Below, in pieces: positions 45,481-55,935 of a DNA stretch of 64,000 nt (position 1 is its first letter; each line of letters opens with the position of its first letter). This DNA is from Microbulbifer sp. SAOS-129_SWC (GTDB lineage: Bacteria; Pseudomonadota; Gammaproteobacteria; Pseudomonadales; Cellvibrionaceae): NCBI RefSeq assembly GCF_039696035.1, contig NZ_CP155567.1, forward strand, positions 1,731,001-1,795,000, read 5' to 3'. Position numbers and translations under genes: made by a program. Below the pieces are notes generated by a model. The model saw only the letters and a program-made list of their open reading frames with translations, searched no databases and was not told the origin of the DNA.

Positions 45481-47367
45481 ATGCTTCAGTCCATGCGAGA
45501 CAACCTGAAAGGTATCGGCGCCATCATTGTCGCTGCCTTTTTTGGTTTCATTATGGTCGTCGGGGGAATTGATTTTTTCCGGGGCGCGAGTGGCGGTTCG
45601 GCCGATGCCGTCGCGGAAGTGAACGGCAAAAAGATCACCGACATGGATTTGCAGCGGGCAATCCAGAGTCGCCAGAACATGATCCGCAGTCAATTTGGTG
45701 ATCAGGTACCGGCGGACCTCATCAGTGAAGAGAAACTGCGCGCCCCGGTTCTCAAGCAACTGGTGACCAGTTCGGTCATGCGCCAGGCGGCGCGGGACAG
45801 CGGTATGGTGATGAGCTCCGCTATCGTCAATCGCGAGATCACGCAGATTCCCGCATTTCAGGTAGATGGCAAGTTTAATCTCCAGCGCTATCGCGATGGC
45901 CTGCGTCGTCTGGGTTACAACACGGCGTCCTTCCCCAAGACCATGGAGCGCGACCTGATACTGCAACAGTTCGCCGACAGCGTCAGCGACAGTGCCTTCA
46001 CTACCCGCGCCGACGCCAACCAGATCGTCGCCCTGTCGATGGAAGAGCGGGATTTCGATTACGCGGTGCTGCCGGTTAAAGGCCTGCTGGGCGATATGAA
46101 GGTCAGTGACAGCGAGATCGAGGACTACTACAAGTCGCATCAGGCTGAATTCAAGCGCCCCGAACAGGTGGCGATTGAATACATCGAGCTGAAACCGAGC
46201 CTGTTCGCCGCCAATGTCGATGTGTCCGAAGCCGACGTGCGCGCTCAGTACGAGCAGGAAGCCGCGAACTTTCAGGCCAAGCCGCGCCGTCACGCCGCGC
46301 ATATCCTGATTGAAAACAGCGACGCGAAGAAGATCGCGGAAGTGCAGAGCAAGCTGGATGCGGGTGAGGACTTCGCCAAGCTGGCAAAAACCTACTCCGA
46401 CGACCTGGGTTCCAGTGAGGCGGGAGGTGATCTCGGCTTTACCACTGGTGACGTTTTCCCGGAAGATTTTGAAAAGGCCCTGGCCTCCCTGAAAGTCGGC
46501 CAGGTATCCGCGCCGGTCAAGACGGATGCGGGCACGCACTTTATCAAGCTGCTCGGCGTAGAAGGTACCAAGGTGCCGACTTATGCAGAGCGCAAGGCAG
46601 CCATTTCAGAGCGTTTGCGCAACGCCCAGGCGGAACAGCAATTTGTCGATGCGCTGAGCCGTGTGGCGGACCTGACCTACAACGCTGACACCCTCAAGGG
46701 GCCGGCCGAGGAGCTGGGAGTACCGCTGGAAACCACCGCGCCGTTCAGCCGCGATGGCGGCACTGGTATCGCATCCAACAGCAAGGTGATCGGCGCAGCT
46801 TTCTCTCCAGAGGTCATGCTCGACGGCAATACCTCCGAAGTGCTGAATCTCGGCAACGACGATGCTGTCGTGCTGCGGGTCACCGAGCACAAGGAAGCCG
46901 GCACCTATCCGCTGGAGGAAGTGCGCGACAAAATCGTTGATCGCCTCAAGCGCGACAAGGCCAGCCAGCAGTTGGCGGCAAGTGCCAAGGCGCTGGGCAA
47001 GCAGCTGGAAGACGGCGGCGACTTTGCCAAACTGGCCAAGGCCCAGAACCTGACCATGGAAACCGCCGACAATACCCGTCGCGGCGGCTTCGGCCAGCGC
47101 GGTGAGATCATCACCCACGCTTTCACCATGAAGGCGCCCGGTTCGCGCGGTAGCCTGGTAAGCACTTTTGCCACCGGTGACGGCGATCAGGTGGTATTGC
47201 GCTTGCGCGCGGTACGCCCGGGTAATCTGGGTCAACAGAGCAGCGAACAGCGCGCCGCGCTGCTGCAGCAGCTGTCCTCCGCCAGCGGCCGTGCCGAACT
47301 GGCAGCGGTACAGAGCTATCTGTCCGGCAAGGCGGATATTGAAATGACGGAAAAGGGCAAGCAATAA
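45481..47367 (+). CDS. ppiD: SurA/PpiD-type periplasmic folding chaperone PpiD
   Basis: A 628-residue inner-membrane-anchored periplasmic chaperone. One N-terminal transmembrane helix (about 12-32, IGAIIVAAFFGFIMVVGGID) is followed by a SurA-N-like helical region and a parvulin domain near 265-355 (RHAAHILIENSD, GEDFAKLAKTYSDD, GGDLGFTTGDVFPEDF). A second, degenerate parvulin-like domain follows. It sits at the SecYEG exit and helps outer-membrane and periplasmic proteins fold. CGGAGC precedes the ATG at 45481. It ends the proteostasis block with a strong terminator. Confidence 0.95.
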   Translation: MLQSMRDNLKGIGAIIVAAFFGFIMVVGGIDFFRGASGGSADAVAEVNGKKITDMDLQRAIQSRQNMIRSQFGDQVPADLISEEKLRAPVLKQLVTSSVMRQAARDSGMVMSSAIVNREITQIPAFQVDGKFNLQRYRDGLRRLGYNTASFPKTMERDLILQQFADSVSDSAFTTRADANQIVALSMEERDFDYAVLPVKGLLGDMKVSDSEIEDYYKSHQAEFKRPEQVAIEYIELKPSLFAANVDVSEADVRAQYEQEAANFQAKPRRHAAHILIENSDAKKIAEVQSKLDAGEDFAKLAKTYSDDLGSSEAGGDLGFTTGDVFPEDFEKALASLKVGQVSAPVKTDAGTHFIKLLGVEGTKVPTYAERKAAISERLRNAQAEQQFVDALSRVADLTYNADTLKGPAEELGVPLETTAPFSRDGGTGIASNSKVIGAAFSPEVMLDGNTSEVLNLGNDDAVVLRVTEHKEAGTYPLEEVRDKIVDRLKRDKASQQLAASAKALGKQLEDGGDFAKLAKAQNLTMETADNTRRGGFGQRGEIITHAFTMKAPGSRGSLVSTFATGDGDQVVLRLRAVRPGNLGQQSSEQRAALLQQLSSASGRAELAAVQSYLSGKADIEMTEKGKQ

Positions 47368-47412
47368 TTGCCCGCCCCGACCGGGGTAAGCCCCGGTCGA
47401 CGGCATAAAAAA

Positions 47413-47437
47413 AGCCCGCATCAAGCGGGCTTTTTTT
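47413..47437. terminator. Bidirectional terminator between ppiD and mltD
   Basis: AGCCCGC (47413-47419) and GCGGGCT (47425-47431) with a 5-nt loop, seven A before and seven T after. It serves ppiD and the convergent mltD. Confidence 0.92.
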
Positions 47438-47498
47438 ATGGGCTGGATTTTATTCCCGCAGGTTGGCCTGTCTGGCCAGCCGCTGCGGAGAGCCTTGG

Positions 47499-49049
47499 TC
47501 AGCCGCTCGCGGCGCTGTCTACAAACAGGGTCAGTTGTTGGCCCGGCTGCAGGTAGGTGGACTTGCTGATCCGGTTCCAGCGCAGGATGTCGCTGATTTC
47601 CAGGCTGAATTTCCTGGCGATGCGGTAGAGCGAATCGCCGCTGCGCACCCGGTAGGACAGCTTGCGGGTGGTGCGGCTGTCACCGCCGCCGCTGGTGTAG
47701 GCCACCAGTTTGTGGCCGGGACGCAGGGTGTCACCGGGCGCCATATTGTTCCAGCGGGCCAGTTGGCGCACGCTCACTTTCAGGTTGCGGGAGATATCCC
47801 ACAGCGTGTCGCCGGGGTTCACGGTATAGCGTACCTTGCGGCCACTGCCGGAGGACTGGCGGCGCTTGACGCGCTGATCCAGGGCGTAGGCGTACTGGGC
47901 GGCCGGAACCGAGGCGCTGGGAATCAATAGCTCGTGCCCGGCGCGGATACTGTTGCCGCGCAGCTTGTTGCTGTCGCGGATGGCGGCGACGGTCGTTTCG
48001 TAGTGACGAGCGATGGTGGACAGGGTATCGCCGCGGCGGATCTTGTAGCGTTGCCAGCTGACCCGCTGGTCTTTCGGCAGCTTCTCCAGTGCGGCCTCAA
48101 ACGCCTCACTCTTGTCGATCGGTACCAGCAATTCGTGATCGCCATTGGGATCGGTGGCCCAGCGGTTGAAACCGGGGTTCAGCAGGTAAAGCTCTTCGAT
48201 CTCCACGCCCGCCAGGTCCGCGGCCTGGGCCAGATCGATCTGGCTGCCGACGTCCACGGTGGCGTAGTAGGGCTTGTTGGGAATATCGAACAGCGGCACA
48301 TTGTAGTAGTCGGGGCGTGCAACCACCTCGGCCAGGGCCAGTAACTGGGGCACATAGCGCTTGGTCTCGCGCGGCAGTTTCAGGTCCCAGAAGCTGGTGC
48401 CGAGGCCTTTGCGTTTGTTGCGCTCCACGGCGCGGCTTACCGTGCCTTCGCCGGCGTTGTAGGCGGCCAGGGCGAGGTCCCAGCGGCCGTCGAAGCGCTG
48501 TGACAGATATGAGAAATACTTGATTGCCGCGCGGGTGGACTCGTCCACGTCGCGGCGACCGTCGTACCACCAGTTCTGGTGCAAGCCGAAGTGACGACCG
48601 GTGGCAGGAATGAACTGCCACATACCGGACGCGCGCGCGTGCGAGTAGGCAAACGGGTCGTAGGCGCTCTCGATGATCGGCAGCAGGGCCAGTTCCGCCG
48701 GCAGATTGGCCTGCTCGAGCAGCTGCGCGACGTGATAGATGTAGCGGCGGGAGCGCTCGGTAACCCGGGACATATAGGCTTCATTGCGCGAAAAGTAGGC
48801 AATGTAGTCTTTGACCTGAGGCTGATCCACATGGCGATCCAGGCGGAAATTGCGCCGCAGGCGCTCCCAGATGTCCGCAGGCGGCTGTGGCCGCACGACG
48901 GGAGAGGGGCTGACGCTCTTCTCCGGGGCATCCACAAGTTGATTGGCCTGGGCTATCGGTCCCTGTTGCGCAGCGCTCTTGTCGGGCATCTGCGCACAGG
49001 CCCCCACTGCCGCTGCCAGTACTGCAACGGCAAACTTTTTATGAACCAT
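47499..49049 (-). CDS. mltD: Membrane-bound lytic murein transglycosylase MltD with LysM domains
   Basis: A 516-residue lipoprotein: a signal peptide ends at VGAC with the acylated Cys at 18. The SLT-type lytic transglycosylase domain lies about 100-260, with catalytic E127 (LLPIIESAYDPFAYS) and the family motif SGMWQFIPATGRHFGL. Three LysM peptidoglycan-binding motifs fill the C-terminus (YKIRRGDTLSTIARHYETT, YTVNPGDTLWDISRNLKVS, YRVRSGDSLYRIARKFSLE). It cleaves murein glycan strands, giving 1,6-anhydro ends. The ATG at 49049 is chosen over a TTG at 49082 since it begins the signal peptide. Confidence 0.94.
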   Translation of the reverse strand: MVHKKFAVAVLAAAVGACAQMPDKSAAQQGPIAQANQLVDAPEKSVSPSPVVRPQPPADIWERLRRNFRLDRHVDQPQVKDYIAYFSRNEAYMSRVTERSRRYIYHVAQLLEQANLPAELALLPIIESAYDPFAYSHARASGMWQFIPATGRHFGLHQNWWYDGRRDVDESTRAAIKYFSYLSQRFDGRWDLALAAYNAGEGTVSRAVERNKRKGLGTSFWDLKLPRETKRYVPQLLALAEVVARPDYYNVPLFDIPNKPYYATVDVGSQIDLAQAADLAGVEIEELYLLNPGFNRWATDPNGDHELLVPIDKSEAFEAALEKLPKDQRVSWQRYKIRRGDTLSTIARHYETTVAAIRDSNKLRGNSIRAGHELLIPSASVPAAQYAYALDQRVKRRQSSGSGRKVRYTVNPGDTLWDISRNLKVSVRQLARWNNMAPGDTLRPGHKLVAYTSGGGDSRTTRKLSYRVRSGDSLYRIARKFSLEISDILRWNRISKSTYLQPGQQLTLFVDSAASG

Positions 49050-49241
49050 GCTGGTTTCCGCGAGTCGTTCTTTTAATGTCAAGACCCAGGCGGCGAATAA
49101 TTCGTCTTACACCTGAGCTTTTCGTTGTAATTGTCTGATTCTAAAGAGGGTGGTTAGTTTCGGTCAATGAAAGTTGGTTAGTTTTCACGCAAAAATTTAC
49201 CCTGGGTGCTGTGGCGGCAGGCTTTTCTGGTTAAAAAATGA

Positions 49242-50012
49242 TCAAAAACTGTCCTTCCAGCGCCTCAGGCAGGCGAATACTTCGACCTCATCAGCACTTT
49301 CCATGCCGCAGTGCCCTGCGGCGCGGTGAGCAACCGCGGGCACATGGCAGCGCAGGAAGGGATTCGTCGCGAGTTCCTCGCCGATGCTGGACGGCAGCGT
49401 GACCCGCTGCTCGGCGCGCAGCGCTTTCACTTCGCTCAGGCGATTGGCAACCGCGCTGTTGCCCGGCTCTGCGGCCTCGGCAAAGCGCAGGTTGGCGAGC
49501 GTGTATTCGTGGGCGCAATACACCAGCGTCTGTGGCGGCAGTGCCGCCAGTTTGCCCAGCGAGGCGTGCATCTGCGCCGGAGTGCCCTCGAACAGGCGCC
49601 CGCAGCCGGCGGCAAACAGGGTGTCGCCGCAAAACAGGTGCTGCCTGTCGCGTCCGTCGCGGGACTCGTGCAGCACCAGCGCCAGGTGATCGAGGGTATG
49701 GCCAGGCACGGCCAGTACCTGCATTGGCATCCCGAGCAGTTCCAGCTGGTCGCCATCGGCGATCGGGTCGGTGACCCCATCGATACTCGCCGGGCCGATG
49801 ACCGGGCACTGGTAGCGCGATCGCAGCTCGGCGATGCCGCCGGTATGATCGTAATGATGGTGGGTGATCAGGATCCCGCTCAGGGGCGTGTCGCCCAGTT
49901 CGGCCATCACCGGCGCGGCGTCGCCGGGATCTACCACCCAGTGCTCCCCGTTACGGGTCAGGTGCCAGATATAATTGTCATTGAAGGCGGGTATCGGGGA
50001 GATTGTGAGCAT
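49242..50012 (-). CDS. gloB: Hydroxyacylglutathione hydrolase (glyoxalase II)
   Basis: A 256-residue metallo-beta-lactamase fold thioesterase that hydrolyses S-lactoylglutathione, completing methylglyoxal detoxification. The dinuclear metal motif is THHHYDHTGG (about 51-60), with PGHTLDHLA near 108, GDTLFAAGCGRLFEG near 128-143 and CAHEYT near 172. The N-terminus MLTISPIPAFNDNYIWHL is diagnostic. It lies downstream of nothing on its own strand and is divergent from the methyltransferase-rnhA-dnaQ genes, matching Pseudomonas order. Confidence 0.95.
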   Translation of the reverse strand: MLTISPIPAFNDNYIWHLTRNGEHWVVDPGDAAPVMAELGDTPLSGILITHHHYDHTGGIAELRSRYQCPVIGPASIDGVTDPIADGDQLELLGMPMQVLAVPGHTLDHLALVLHESRDGRDRQHLFCGDTLFAAGCGRLFEGTPAQMHASLGKLAALPPQTLVYCAHEYTLANLRFAEAAEPGNSAVANRLSEVKALRAEQRVTLPSSIGEELATNPFLRCHVPAVAHRAAGHCGMESADEVEVFACLRRWKDSF

Positions 50013-50200
50013 TTTCGCGGCCCGTTAATCTAGTTGCCGTAACCATAACATAGGGTTGTGAGCGTGGCGGTGGCCGAAGGCACAGCGCTACGGCGCTAGT
50101 GTATTGTTGTGGCAATGGTACAGAGCTTAAAACGCATGTTTCAACCGGGAGGCTTTCTGTAGACTCCAGGTATGTTGATTCGCGGTCTGCGGGAGAAATT

Positions 50201-50986
50201 ATGGCGAGTAAAACCAGGCGGGAGAGCGGGCAGGTGCCAGTGCTGGAGGATTCGTGCCAGGCGCTGTCCCACTGGTTCGCCAGCAATCTGGGCCAGGAGA
50301 TACTATCCCAGCAGCTGGCATTGGCTCAGCCGCTGGTGGAGCGCCTGTTCGGCTATCACCTGATGCAAGCGGGTGTCACCAGTGCCGTGGATTTCGCTGC
50401 GTGCAGTCGTATCAACCACCGTTTCCGCTTCAGCGCCAGCGCGCAGCAGGCCGGTGCGGCGCTGGTGGAGTTCGAGCAGCTGCCGCTACCGTCCGAATCT
50501 ATTGATGTGGCGGTGCTGCACCACCTGCTGGACTTCTCCGCGCAGCCGCACCAGGTGTTGCGTGAAGCGGCGCGAGTATTGATTCCCGGCGGCCACCTGG
50601 TGTTGATCGGCTTTAATCCCTTCTCGCTGCTGGGGCTTTCCCGCCTGCTGTTTTCCGGCGGCGCGCACCAGCGCGGCAACCAGCTGCGCGCGGCGCGGGT
50701 GGCCGACTGGATGCACCTGCTCGACCTGCAGGCGGCCACCATCGAACGCGGTTTTTTCCGGGTACCGCTACAGCAGCGCGAGCTGCTGGCCAAAACCACC
50801 TGGATGGAGCGCTTCGGTGCCCGCTGGCGCTTGCCTTGGGGGGGCTTTTACATCATAGTCGCGCGCAAAGAAGTGGTGCGTATGCGCACCATCAAGCTCA
50901 ACTGGCGCGGTGAGCGCAAGCCGGCGCTGACCGCGGTGCCGAGCAGCTCGCGGGTGGCAACACCCCGGCGTCACCACAAAGACTGA
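50201..50986 (+). CDS. Class I SAM-dependent methyltransferase (gloB-rnhA neighbour)
   Basis: A 261-residue methyltransferase-fold protein. The motif I region is degenerate ([14 protein letters not shown] instead of the Gly-rich loop), while [20 protein letters not shown] and [16 protein letters not shown] match later motifs. A basic C-terminal tail is present. The gene between gloB and rnhA is conserved in Pseudomonas and relatives, but its substrate is unknown. The ATG at 50201 has GGGAGAAATT before it, better than the in-frame start 102 bp upstream. It is likely the first gene of a transcript with rnhA and dnaQ. Confidence 0.85.
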   Translation: MASKTRRESGQVPVLEDSCQALSHWFASNLGQEILSQQLALAQPLVERLFGYHLMQAGVTSAVDFAACSRINHRFRFSASAQQAGAALVEFEQLPLPSESIDVAVLHHLLDFSAQPHQVLREAARVLIPGGHLVLIGFNPFSLLGLSRLLFSGGAHQRGNQLRAARVADWMHLLDLQAATIERGFFRVPLQQRELLAKTTWMERFGARWRLPWGGFYIIVARKEVVRMRTIKLNWRGERKPALTAVPSSSRVATPRRHHKD

Positions 50987-51042
50987 ATAGATCACTTGCG
51001 GCCGCCATCGGGCGGCGCCCGCGCGACAAAAAAGCAATCATC

Positions 51043-51480
51043 TTGAAAGAAATCACTATTTATACCGACGGCGCCTGCCGCGGCAATCCCGGCCCCGGTG
51101 GCTGGGGCGCGCTGCTGGTATTTGGCGACAAGGAGCTGGAGCTGTGCGGCGGCGAGGCTCACACCACCAATAACCGTATGGAATTGCTGGCCGCAATCCG
51201 CGCGCTGGCAGCGCTCAAACAGCGTTGCCGGGTGGATCTGCACACCGATTCCCAGTATCTGCGCCAAGGCATTACCAGCTGGATTCACAACTGGAAGAAG
51301 AATGGCTGGAAGACCGCGAGTAAAAAGCCGGTGAAAAACGCTGATCTGTGGCGTGAGCTGGAAGAAGGTATCGCCGATCACGAAGTGCACTGGCACTGGG
51401 TGAAGGGCCACGCCGGGCATCCCGGAAACGAGCGTGCCGACCAACTCGCCAATCGCGGTATCGACGAACTGAACGCTTGA
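51043..51480 (+). CDS. rnhA: Ribonuclease HI
   Basis: A 145-residue RNase H that cuts RNA in RNA-DNA hybrids. Catalytic carboxylates are D9 ([17 protein letters not shown]), E47 ([10 protein letters not shown]) and D69 (LHTDSQYLR), and the last Asp lies in [12 protein letters not shown]. The basic handle region [20 protein letters not shown] is intact. Start codon appears to be TTG at 51043, as the standard N-terminus ([10 protein letters not shown]) begins there and no ATG fits. It is followed by dnaQ 10 bp later, the classical rnhA-dnaQ neighbours. Confidence 0.96.
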   Translation: MKEITIYTDGACRGNPGPGGWGALLVFGDKELELCGGEAHTTNNRMELLAAIRALAALKQRCRVDLHTDSQYLRQGITSWIHNWKKNGWKTASKKPVKNADLWRELEEGIADHEVHWHWVKGHAGHPGNERADQLANRGIDELNA

Positions 51481-51490
51481 GGAGCTGACA

Positions 51491-52216
51491 ATGCGACAGG
51501 TTGTCCTGGATACGGAAACCACGGGCCTGGACCCGAAGAGCGGGCATCGGATTATCGAAATCGGCTGTGTGGAACTGGTCAATCGCAAGCTCACCGGCCG
51601 CCACTACCACCAGTACATCAACCCGCAGCGGGAAGTGGATGACGGGGCCATCGAGGTGCACGGCATCACCAATGAATTCCTGGTGGACAAGCCGGTATTT
51701 GCGCAGGTCGCGGACGATTTCATGGCGTTCTGCGAGGGTGCCGAGCTGGTGATTCACAACGCACCGTTCGACGTCGGCTTTATCGACTGGGAGCTGAAGC
51801 GCCTCGGCAGCCCGCGCTGGCAGAACGTTGCCGCGCACTGCAGTGTGCTGGATACCCTGGCAATGGCGCGGGAAAAGCACCCGGGGCAGAAAAACAACCT
51901 GGACGCGCTGTGCAAGCGCTATTTTGTCGATAATTCCCAGCGCGACCTGCACGGGGCATTACTCGATGCGGAGATTCTCGCCGACGTCTACCTGATGATG
52001 ACCGGCGGTCAGACCGACCTGGCGCTGGCTCAGGGGAGCGAACAGCAGTCTGGAGATGACGAAAGCGCGCAGCGCGATACGTCGCCCGGCGCCATCTACC
52101 GCCTGTCCTCCGACCGCCTGCCGCTGGCGGTGATCGGTGCAACGGCGGAAGAGACGGGAGCGCATGAAGAAATGCTGGCGACTCTGCACAAGTCTGCGGG
52201 AAAACACTTCTGGTAG
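51491..52216 (+). CDS. dnaQ: DNA polymerase III subunit epsilon (proofreading exonuclease)
   Basis: A 241-residue DEDDh 3'-5' exonuclease that proofreads for Pol III. Exo I is VVLDTETTGLDP (D7, E9), Exo II has HNAPFDVGFIDWELK (about 88-102), and Exo III is HGALLDAEILADVYLMM with the catalytic His-x4-Asp. The C-terminal tail (LPLAVIGATAEETGAHEEML) is the site that binds the alpha subunit in relatives. Start ATG at 51491 with GGAG upstream. It is co-directional with rnhA and ends in a perfect 20-bp palindromic terminator shared with nhaB. Confidence 0.96.
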   Translation: MRQVVLDTETTGLDPKSGHRIIEIGCVELVNRKLTGRHYHQYINPQREVDDGAIEVHGITNEFLVDKPVFAQVADDFMAFCEGAELVIHNAPFDVGFIDWELKRLGSPRWQNVAAHCSVLDTLAMAREKHPGQKNNLDALCKRYFVDNSQRDLHGALLDAEILADVYLMMTGGQTDLALAQGSEQQSGDDESAQRDTSPGAIYRLSSDRLPLAVIGATAEETGAHEEMLATLHKSAGKHFW

Positions 52217-52250
52217 AGCGCGCCAAGACATTAGCGCGGTAAAACAAAAA

Positions 52251-52275
52251 AGCGGGCCAATTGGCCCGCTTTTTT
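52251..52275. terminator. Bidirectional terminator between dnaQ and nhaB
   Basis: A perfect 20-bp palindrome (AGCGGGCCAATTGGCCCGCT) with A-run before and six T after. It lies between the convergent dnaQ and nhaB stops. Confidence 0.92.
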
Positions 52276-52289
52276 GTTGGTGCCTGACT

Positions 52290-53828
52290 TTAAGGCAGCA
52301 GGTAGATCACCGCTGCCAGAGCCACCAGGCTCAGTATCAGGGTGTAGGGCAGGGCCATCAGTACCATGCGGCCGTAAGACAGGCGGATCAGCGGTGCCAG
52401 TGCCGAAGTCAGCAGGAACAGGAAGGCCGCCTGGCCGTTGGGTGTGGCCACGCTGGGCAGGTTGGTGCCGGAATTGATCGCGACGGCCAGCTGGTCGAAG
52501 TGCTGGCGAGTGATCTCGCCTGCATCCAGCGCCGCCTTCACCTCGTTGATATACACCGTGGCCACGAACACGTTGTCGCTGATCATCGACAACAGGCCGT
52601 TGGCCAGAAACAGCATGCCCGGCTGGTGCTCGGTTTCCAGCCCCAAAACGAAATGCGTTACCGGCGAGAACAGGTGCTGCTCGTGGATCACCGCCACGAT
52701 CGCGAAGAACACCACCAGTAGTGCGGTAAACGGCAGTGCCTCTTCAAAGGCGTGGCCGATACGCGCTTCCTGAACCACGCCGTTGAAGGCGGTCAGCAGG
52801 ACGATCACCAGCAGGCCGATCAGCCCCACCTCGGCTACGTGAAAGGCCAGTGCCAGCACCAGAATCATCGCAACCACGCCCTGCACCCAGAGTTCGGTGA
52901 CCTCAGCCGTAGTGCGTTTCTGCTCCTGCTCTTTGGCGGAGTTCAGCAGTACGTCGCGCACTGCTGTCGGCAGCTTGGCGCCGTAGCCACACAGGCCGGT
53001 CTTCTCTACCAGAATGCAGGTAACCAGCCCCGCAACCAGCGCCGGCATGGTGACCGGGGCCATATTGATGAAGAACTCGACAAAGTGCCAGCCGGCTTTT
53101 TCCGCGATTAGCAGGTTCTGGGGTTCGCCCACCAGTGTGCACACGCCGCCGATCGCAGTACCCACGGCGCCGTGCATGATCAGGCTGCGCAGGAAAGCGC
53201 GGAACTGATCCAGGTCTTCGCGGTGGTATTCCACCACCTGGTTGTCATCACAGTGGTCGTGATCGTCCTGGTGGTGGGGGCGGTTGCTCGCTACCCGGTG
53301 GTAGACCGCATAAAAGCCGACCGCGACGGTAATCAGTACCGCAGTAACGGTCAGTGCGTCGAGAAAAGCGGACAGCACTGCGGCGACGCTGCAGAACAGC
53401 AGTGACAGCAGTGTTTTGGAACGCACACCGATCAGGATCTTGGTGAACACGAACAGCAGCAGGTTCTTCATGAAGTAGATGCCGGCCACCATAAACATCA
53501 GCAGCAGGATGACCTCAAAGCTGTCGGTCACCTCGTGGTAGACCGCCTCGGGTGTGGTCATGCCCAGCAGAACGGCTTCGATGGCCAGCAGGCCGCCCGG
53601 TTGCAGCGGGTAGCACTTGAGGGCCATGGCGAGGGTGAAGATAAACTCGGCAATCAGTGCCCAGCCGGTAAGGAAGGGACCGGCGGTATACAGCAGCAGT
53701 GGATTGGCGAACAGAAACAGGATAATCGTCAGCTTGTACCAGTCGGGCGCCTCGCCAAGAAAGTTATCGGCGAGGGCGCGGCCGAAGCCGCTGCCGGAAG
53801 CTGTCAGAGTATTATTGTAAGTATTCAT
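52290..53828 (-). CDS. nhaB: Na+/H+ antiporter NhaB
   Basis: A 512-residue inner-membrane antiporter of the NhaB type, with about twelve hydrophobic segments. The N-terminus [23 protein letters not shown] (read in two parts) and the conserved [22 protein letters not shown] and [20 protein letters not shown] blocks are diagnostic. A His/Asp-rich cytoplasmic loop ([13 protein letters not shown]) lies near 185-200. It expels Na+ in exchange for protons, which suits a marine organism. It is monocistronic on the minus strand, and its start lies 396 bp from fimL, as in the nhaB-fimL neighbourhood of P. aeruginosa. Confidence 0.95.
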   Translation of the reverse strand: MNTYNNTLTASGSGFGRALADNFLGEAPDWYKLTIILFLFANPLLLYTAGPFLTGWALIAEFIFTLAMALKCYPLQPGGLLAIEAVLLGMTTPEAVYHEVTDSFEVILLLMFMVAGIYFMKNLLLFVFTKILIGVRSKTLLSLLFCSVAAVLSAFLDALTVTAVLITVAVGFYAVYHRVASNRPHHQDDHDHCDDNQVVEYHREDLDQFRAFLRSLIMHGAVGTAIGGVCTLVGEPQNLLIAEKAGWHFVEFFINMAPVTMPALVAGLVTCILVEKTGLCGYGAKLPTAVRDVLLNSAKEQEQKRTTAEVTELWVQGVVAMILVLALAFHVAEVGLIGLLVIVLLTAFNGVVQEARIGHAFEEALPFTALLVVFFAIVAVIHEQHLFSPVTHFVLGLETEHQPGMLFLANGLLSMISDNVFVATVYINEVKAALDAGEITRQHFDQLAVAINSGTNLPSVATPNGQAAFLFLLTSALAPLIRLSYGRMVLMALPYTLILSLVALAAVIYLLP

Positions 53829-54224
53829 TTATTGGTTTACTTCCTTGGTTGTTGATCCGGTCGGCGAATGCTTTCTCCCCCGCATCCGCCGGCCGAGTAG
53901 GTACCGCTGTCAGGTGCCGACGCCGCGCGCGCGTCAGTCCGGGTTGCACAGCGACTCGTCGCCCGCCATGCAAAGCTGTCATACCTGTACCGAACGCTAC
54001 CCCGTTTGCGGGAAAATTCAAGTGGTTTTGCCGGTGGCTTGCCGCGGCGAGCGGATTTGTCGATTGGTCGATGGAATTTGTTCGCGTAAAGGTGGAATCT
54101 TGGCGGGTTTGGTATAAATTGCCCCATGATCTGGGCGATTGCGGCCACAGAGGTCGATTTTTGTACAGAGGATTGTGCGGCCCGCACAGGTCTATTGTGG
54201 GAAGTGTATAGCGGTGTGTAGGCG
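53829..54224. other. nhaB-fimL divergent intergenic region
   Basis: About 395 bp between the divergent nhaB and fimL starts. An extended -10-like sequence TGGTATAAAT (TATAAA at 54113-54118) lies about 105 bp before the fimL GTG and is the only promoter-like signal I can support. No coding frame or RNA gene stands out. Confidence 0.45.
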
Positions 54225-55922
54225 GTGACTGAATTGCGCGAAATCAACCTGACATCTGTCAATCTGGTAAAAGACGAGCTGGTGGCTTCTGTGGAGAGCG
54301 CCACGAGCCAGTTGGACCAGTTTGCGGCAGATAACAATAACAAGCAGGCCCTGGAGCATTGCCTGGCGGCGTTGCGCCAGGTCAGCGGTGTGCTGCAGAT
54401 GGTACAGTTGCACGCGGGTGAACTGATCGCGCAGGAGATGCTGGCGGCGCTGGCAGACCTGCAGGAGGGGCGCCAGGAAGCGACCGGCGATGTCATGGAA
54501 GGACTGGGAACCGGCTTCTATGTGCTGACCCGTTACCTCGATTTCGTCCAGAACCGGGCCAGTGCGCGCCCGGAGCTGCTGATTCCCTATATCAATAACC
54601 TGCGCTCGGCGCGCTCGCAGCCGCCGGTGCCGGAGAGTCACTTTTTCCGCTGTCGCCTGGATGCGAGCGTGCCCGGCGCCGTTTCCTCGGCGGTGATGTC
54701 CGAAGATCTCGGCAACTTTGTGCGGCGTTTTCGCCACATGTACCAGGTGGGGCTGCTGGCGCTGCTACAGGGCAAGCCGTGCAAGCCGGCCTACACGATG
54801 ATGGCGCGGGCGCTGCAGCGCATCGCCAGTATCTCTGCGGGGCGTCCCAACGGTCGACTGTGGGCGGTGGCTGGTGCCGCGCTGGGTGGTATGGCGTCGC
54901 GGGAAATGCATCTGAACCGCTCGCGCGTGATGGTCTTCAGTATGCTCGATCGGCGCCTGCGCACGCTGCAGAAGCAAGGTGATGCGGTACTGGATCAGCC
55001 GGCGCCGCCGGTGTTGCTGAAAGAGTGCCTCTACTGGCTGGCGCTGTCCGCACCCGGCGGCCTGGGGGCGCGGATGCTCGAGGCTTTCTCCGCATCCGCA
55101 CTCGGATATAGCGAGGAGGAGCTGGAACGCGAGCGGGCGAGCCTGGGCGGGCCCGGCGCTACCGCAATCAGCGCTGTGGCCGGCGCGCTGGATGAGGAAC
55201 TCACCGGCGTGCGGCGCATGCTCGACGATGTCGAGACCGTCGGCATGACCGGCCTCGATGAGGAGGGCGGTCTGGCCGGCACCCTGCTGCGTATCGCCAG
55301 CATTCTCAGCCTGCTCAATTTCCGCCGCGTGGGCGATGGCCTGCGCAGTGCAGTGCACGAGTATCGCAGCAGTGCCGGCGCCGGTGGCGCCGCCGCGGAA
55401 GCGGCACTGCAGACGCTCACCGCCCAGGTACTGATGGTCGACAGCACCATCCGCGCCCTGCGCCAGAGTTCCAGTATCGATGTGGACGAATTCGGCCACG
55501 CCGACGTGGCACTCGAGCACAGCCAGCTGGCCGAGGCCGAGGTTGCGGTATTGAAGGAGGCAGAATCTGGCCTGTCGCTGATCAAGCGGGCGCTGGCCTC
55601 CTACGCCGAATCCGAGTTCGACCACGGCCATATCCGCAATGTCTCCACCACCCTCAATTCCGTGCGTGGCGGCCTGGTGGTACTGAACCTGCGCCGCGCC
55701 GCTGCCGTGGTAGAGCGCCTGGCCGACTTCGTCGAAGCGGTCATGGACCAGCGCGAGGCAGCGCCGGCCATCGAGCAGTCGCTGGAAATCTTTGCCGATG
55801 CCATCATCAGCCTCGAGTACTATCTGGGCGAGGTGAAACTGCACCGCCAGGCCGACGTGCAGTCGCTCAACCTGGCGGTGGAGAGTCTCGGCGCGCTGGG
55901 CTATCCCGTCGAGGTGGCCTGA
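54225..55922 (+). CDS. fimL: FimL-like Hpt-domain relative (ChpA N-terminal homologue)
   Basis: A 565-residue mostly helical cytoplasmic protein. It resembles the N-terminal non-catalytic part of ChpA/PilL chemotaxis kinases, as FimL (about 560 aa, PA1822) of P. aeruginosa does. FimL helps type IV pilus twitching and cAMP signalling without carrying phosphotransfer activity. Here no obvious Hpt phosphorylation motif (HxxKG-type) is seen in the helical bundles; VRGGLVVLNLRRAAAVVERL near 500 is a degenerate Hpt-like helix. The position between nhaB and nudC matches PA1820-PA1823. The start is a GTG at 54225. No other pilus genes lie in this window. Confidence 0.8.
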   Translation: MTELREINLTSVNLVKDELVASVESATSQLDQFAADNNNKQALEHCLAALRQVSGVLQMVQLHAGELIAQEMLAALADLQEGRQEATGDVMEGLGTGFYVLTRYLDFVQNRASARPELLIPYINNLRSARSQPPVPESHFFRCRLDASVPGAVSSAVMSEDLGNFVRRFRHMYQVGLLALLQGKPCKPAYTMMARALQRIASISAGRPNGRLWAVAGAALGGMASREMHLNRSRVMVFSMLDRRLRTLQKQGDAVLDQPAPPVLLKECLYWLALSAPGGLGARMLEAFSASALGYSEEELERERASLGGPGATAISAVAGALDEELTGVRRMLDDVETVGMTGLDEEGGLAGTLLRIASILSLLNFRRVGDGLRSAVHEYRSSAGAGGAAAEAALQTLTAQVLMVDSTIRALRQSSSIDVDEFGHADVALEHSQLAEAEVAVLKEAESGLSLIKRALASYAESEFDHGHIRNVSTTLNSVRGGLVVLNLRRAAAVVERLADFVEAVMDQREAAPAIEQSLEIFADAIISLEYYLGEVKLHRQADVQSLNLAVESLGALGYPVEVA

Positions 55923-55935
55923 TCCGGAGGTAGCC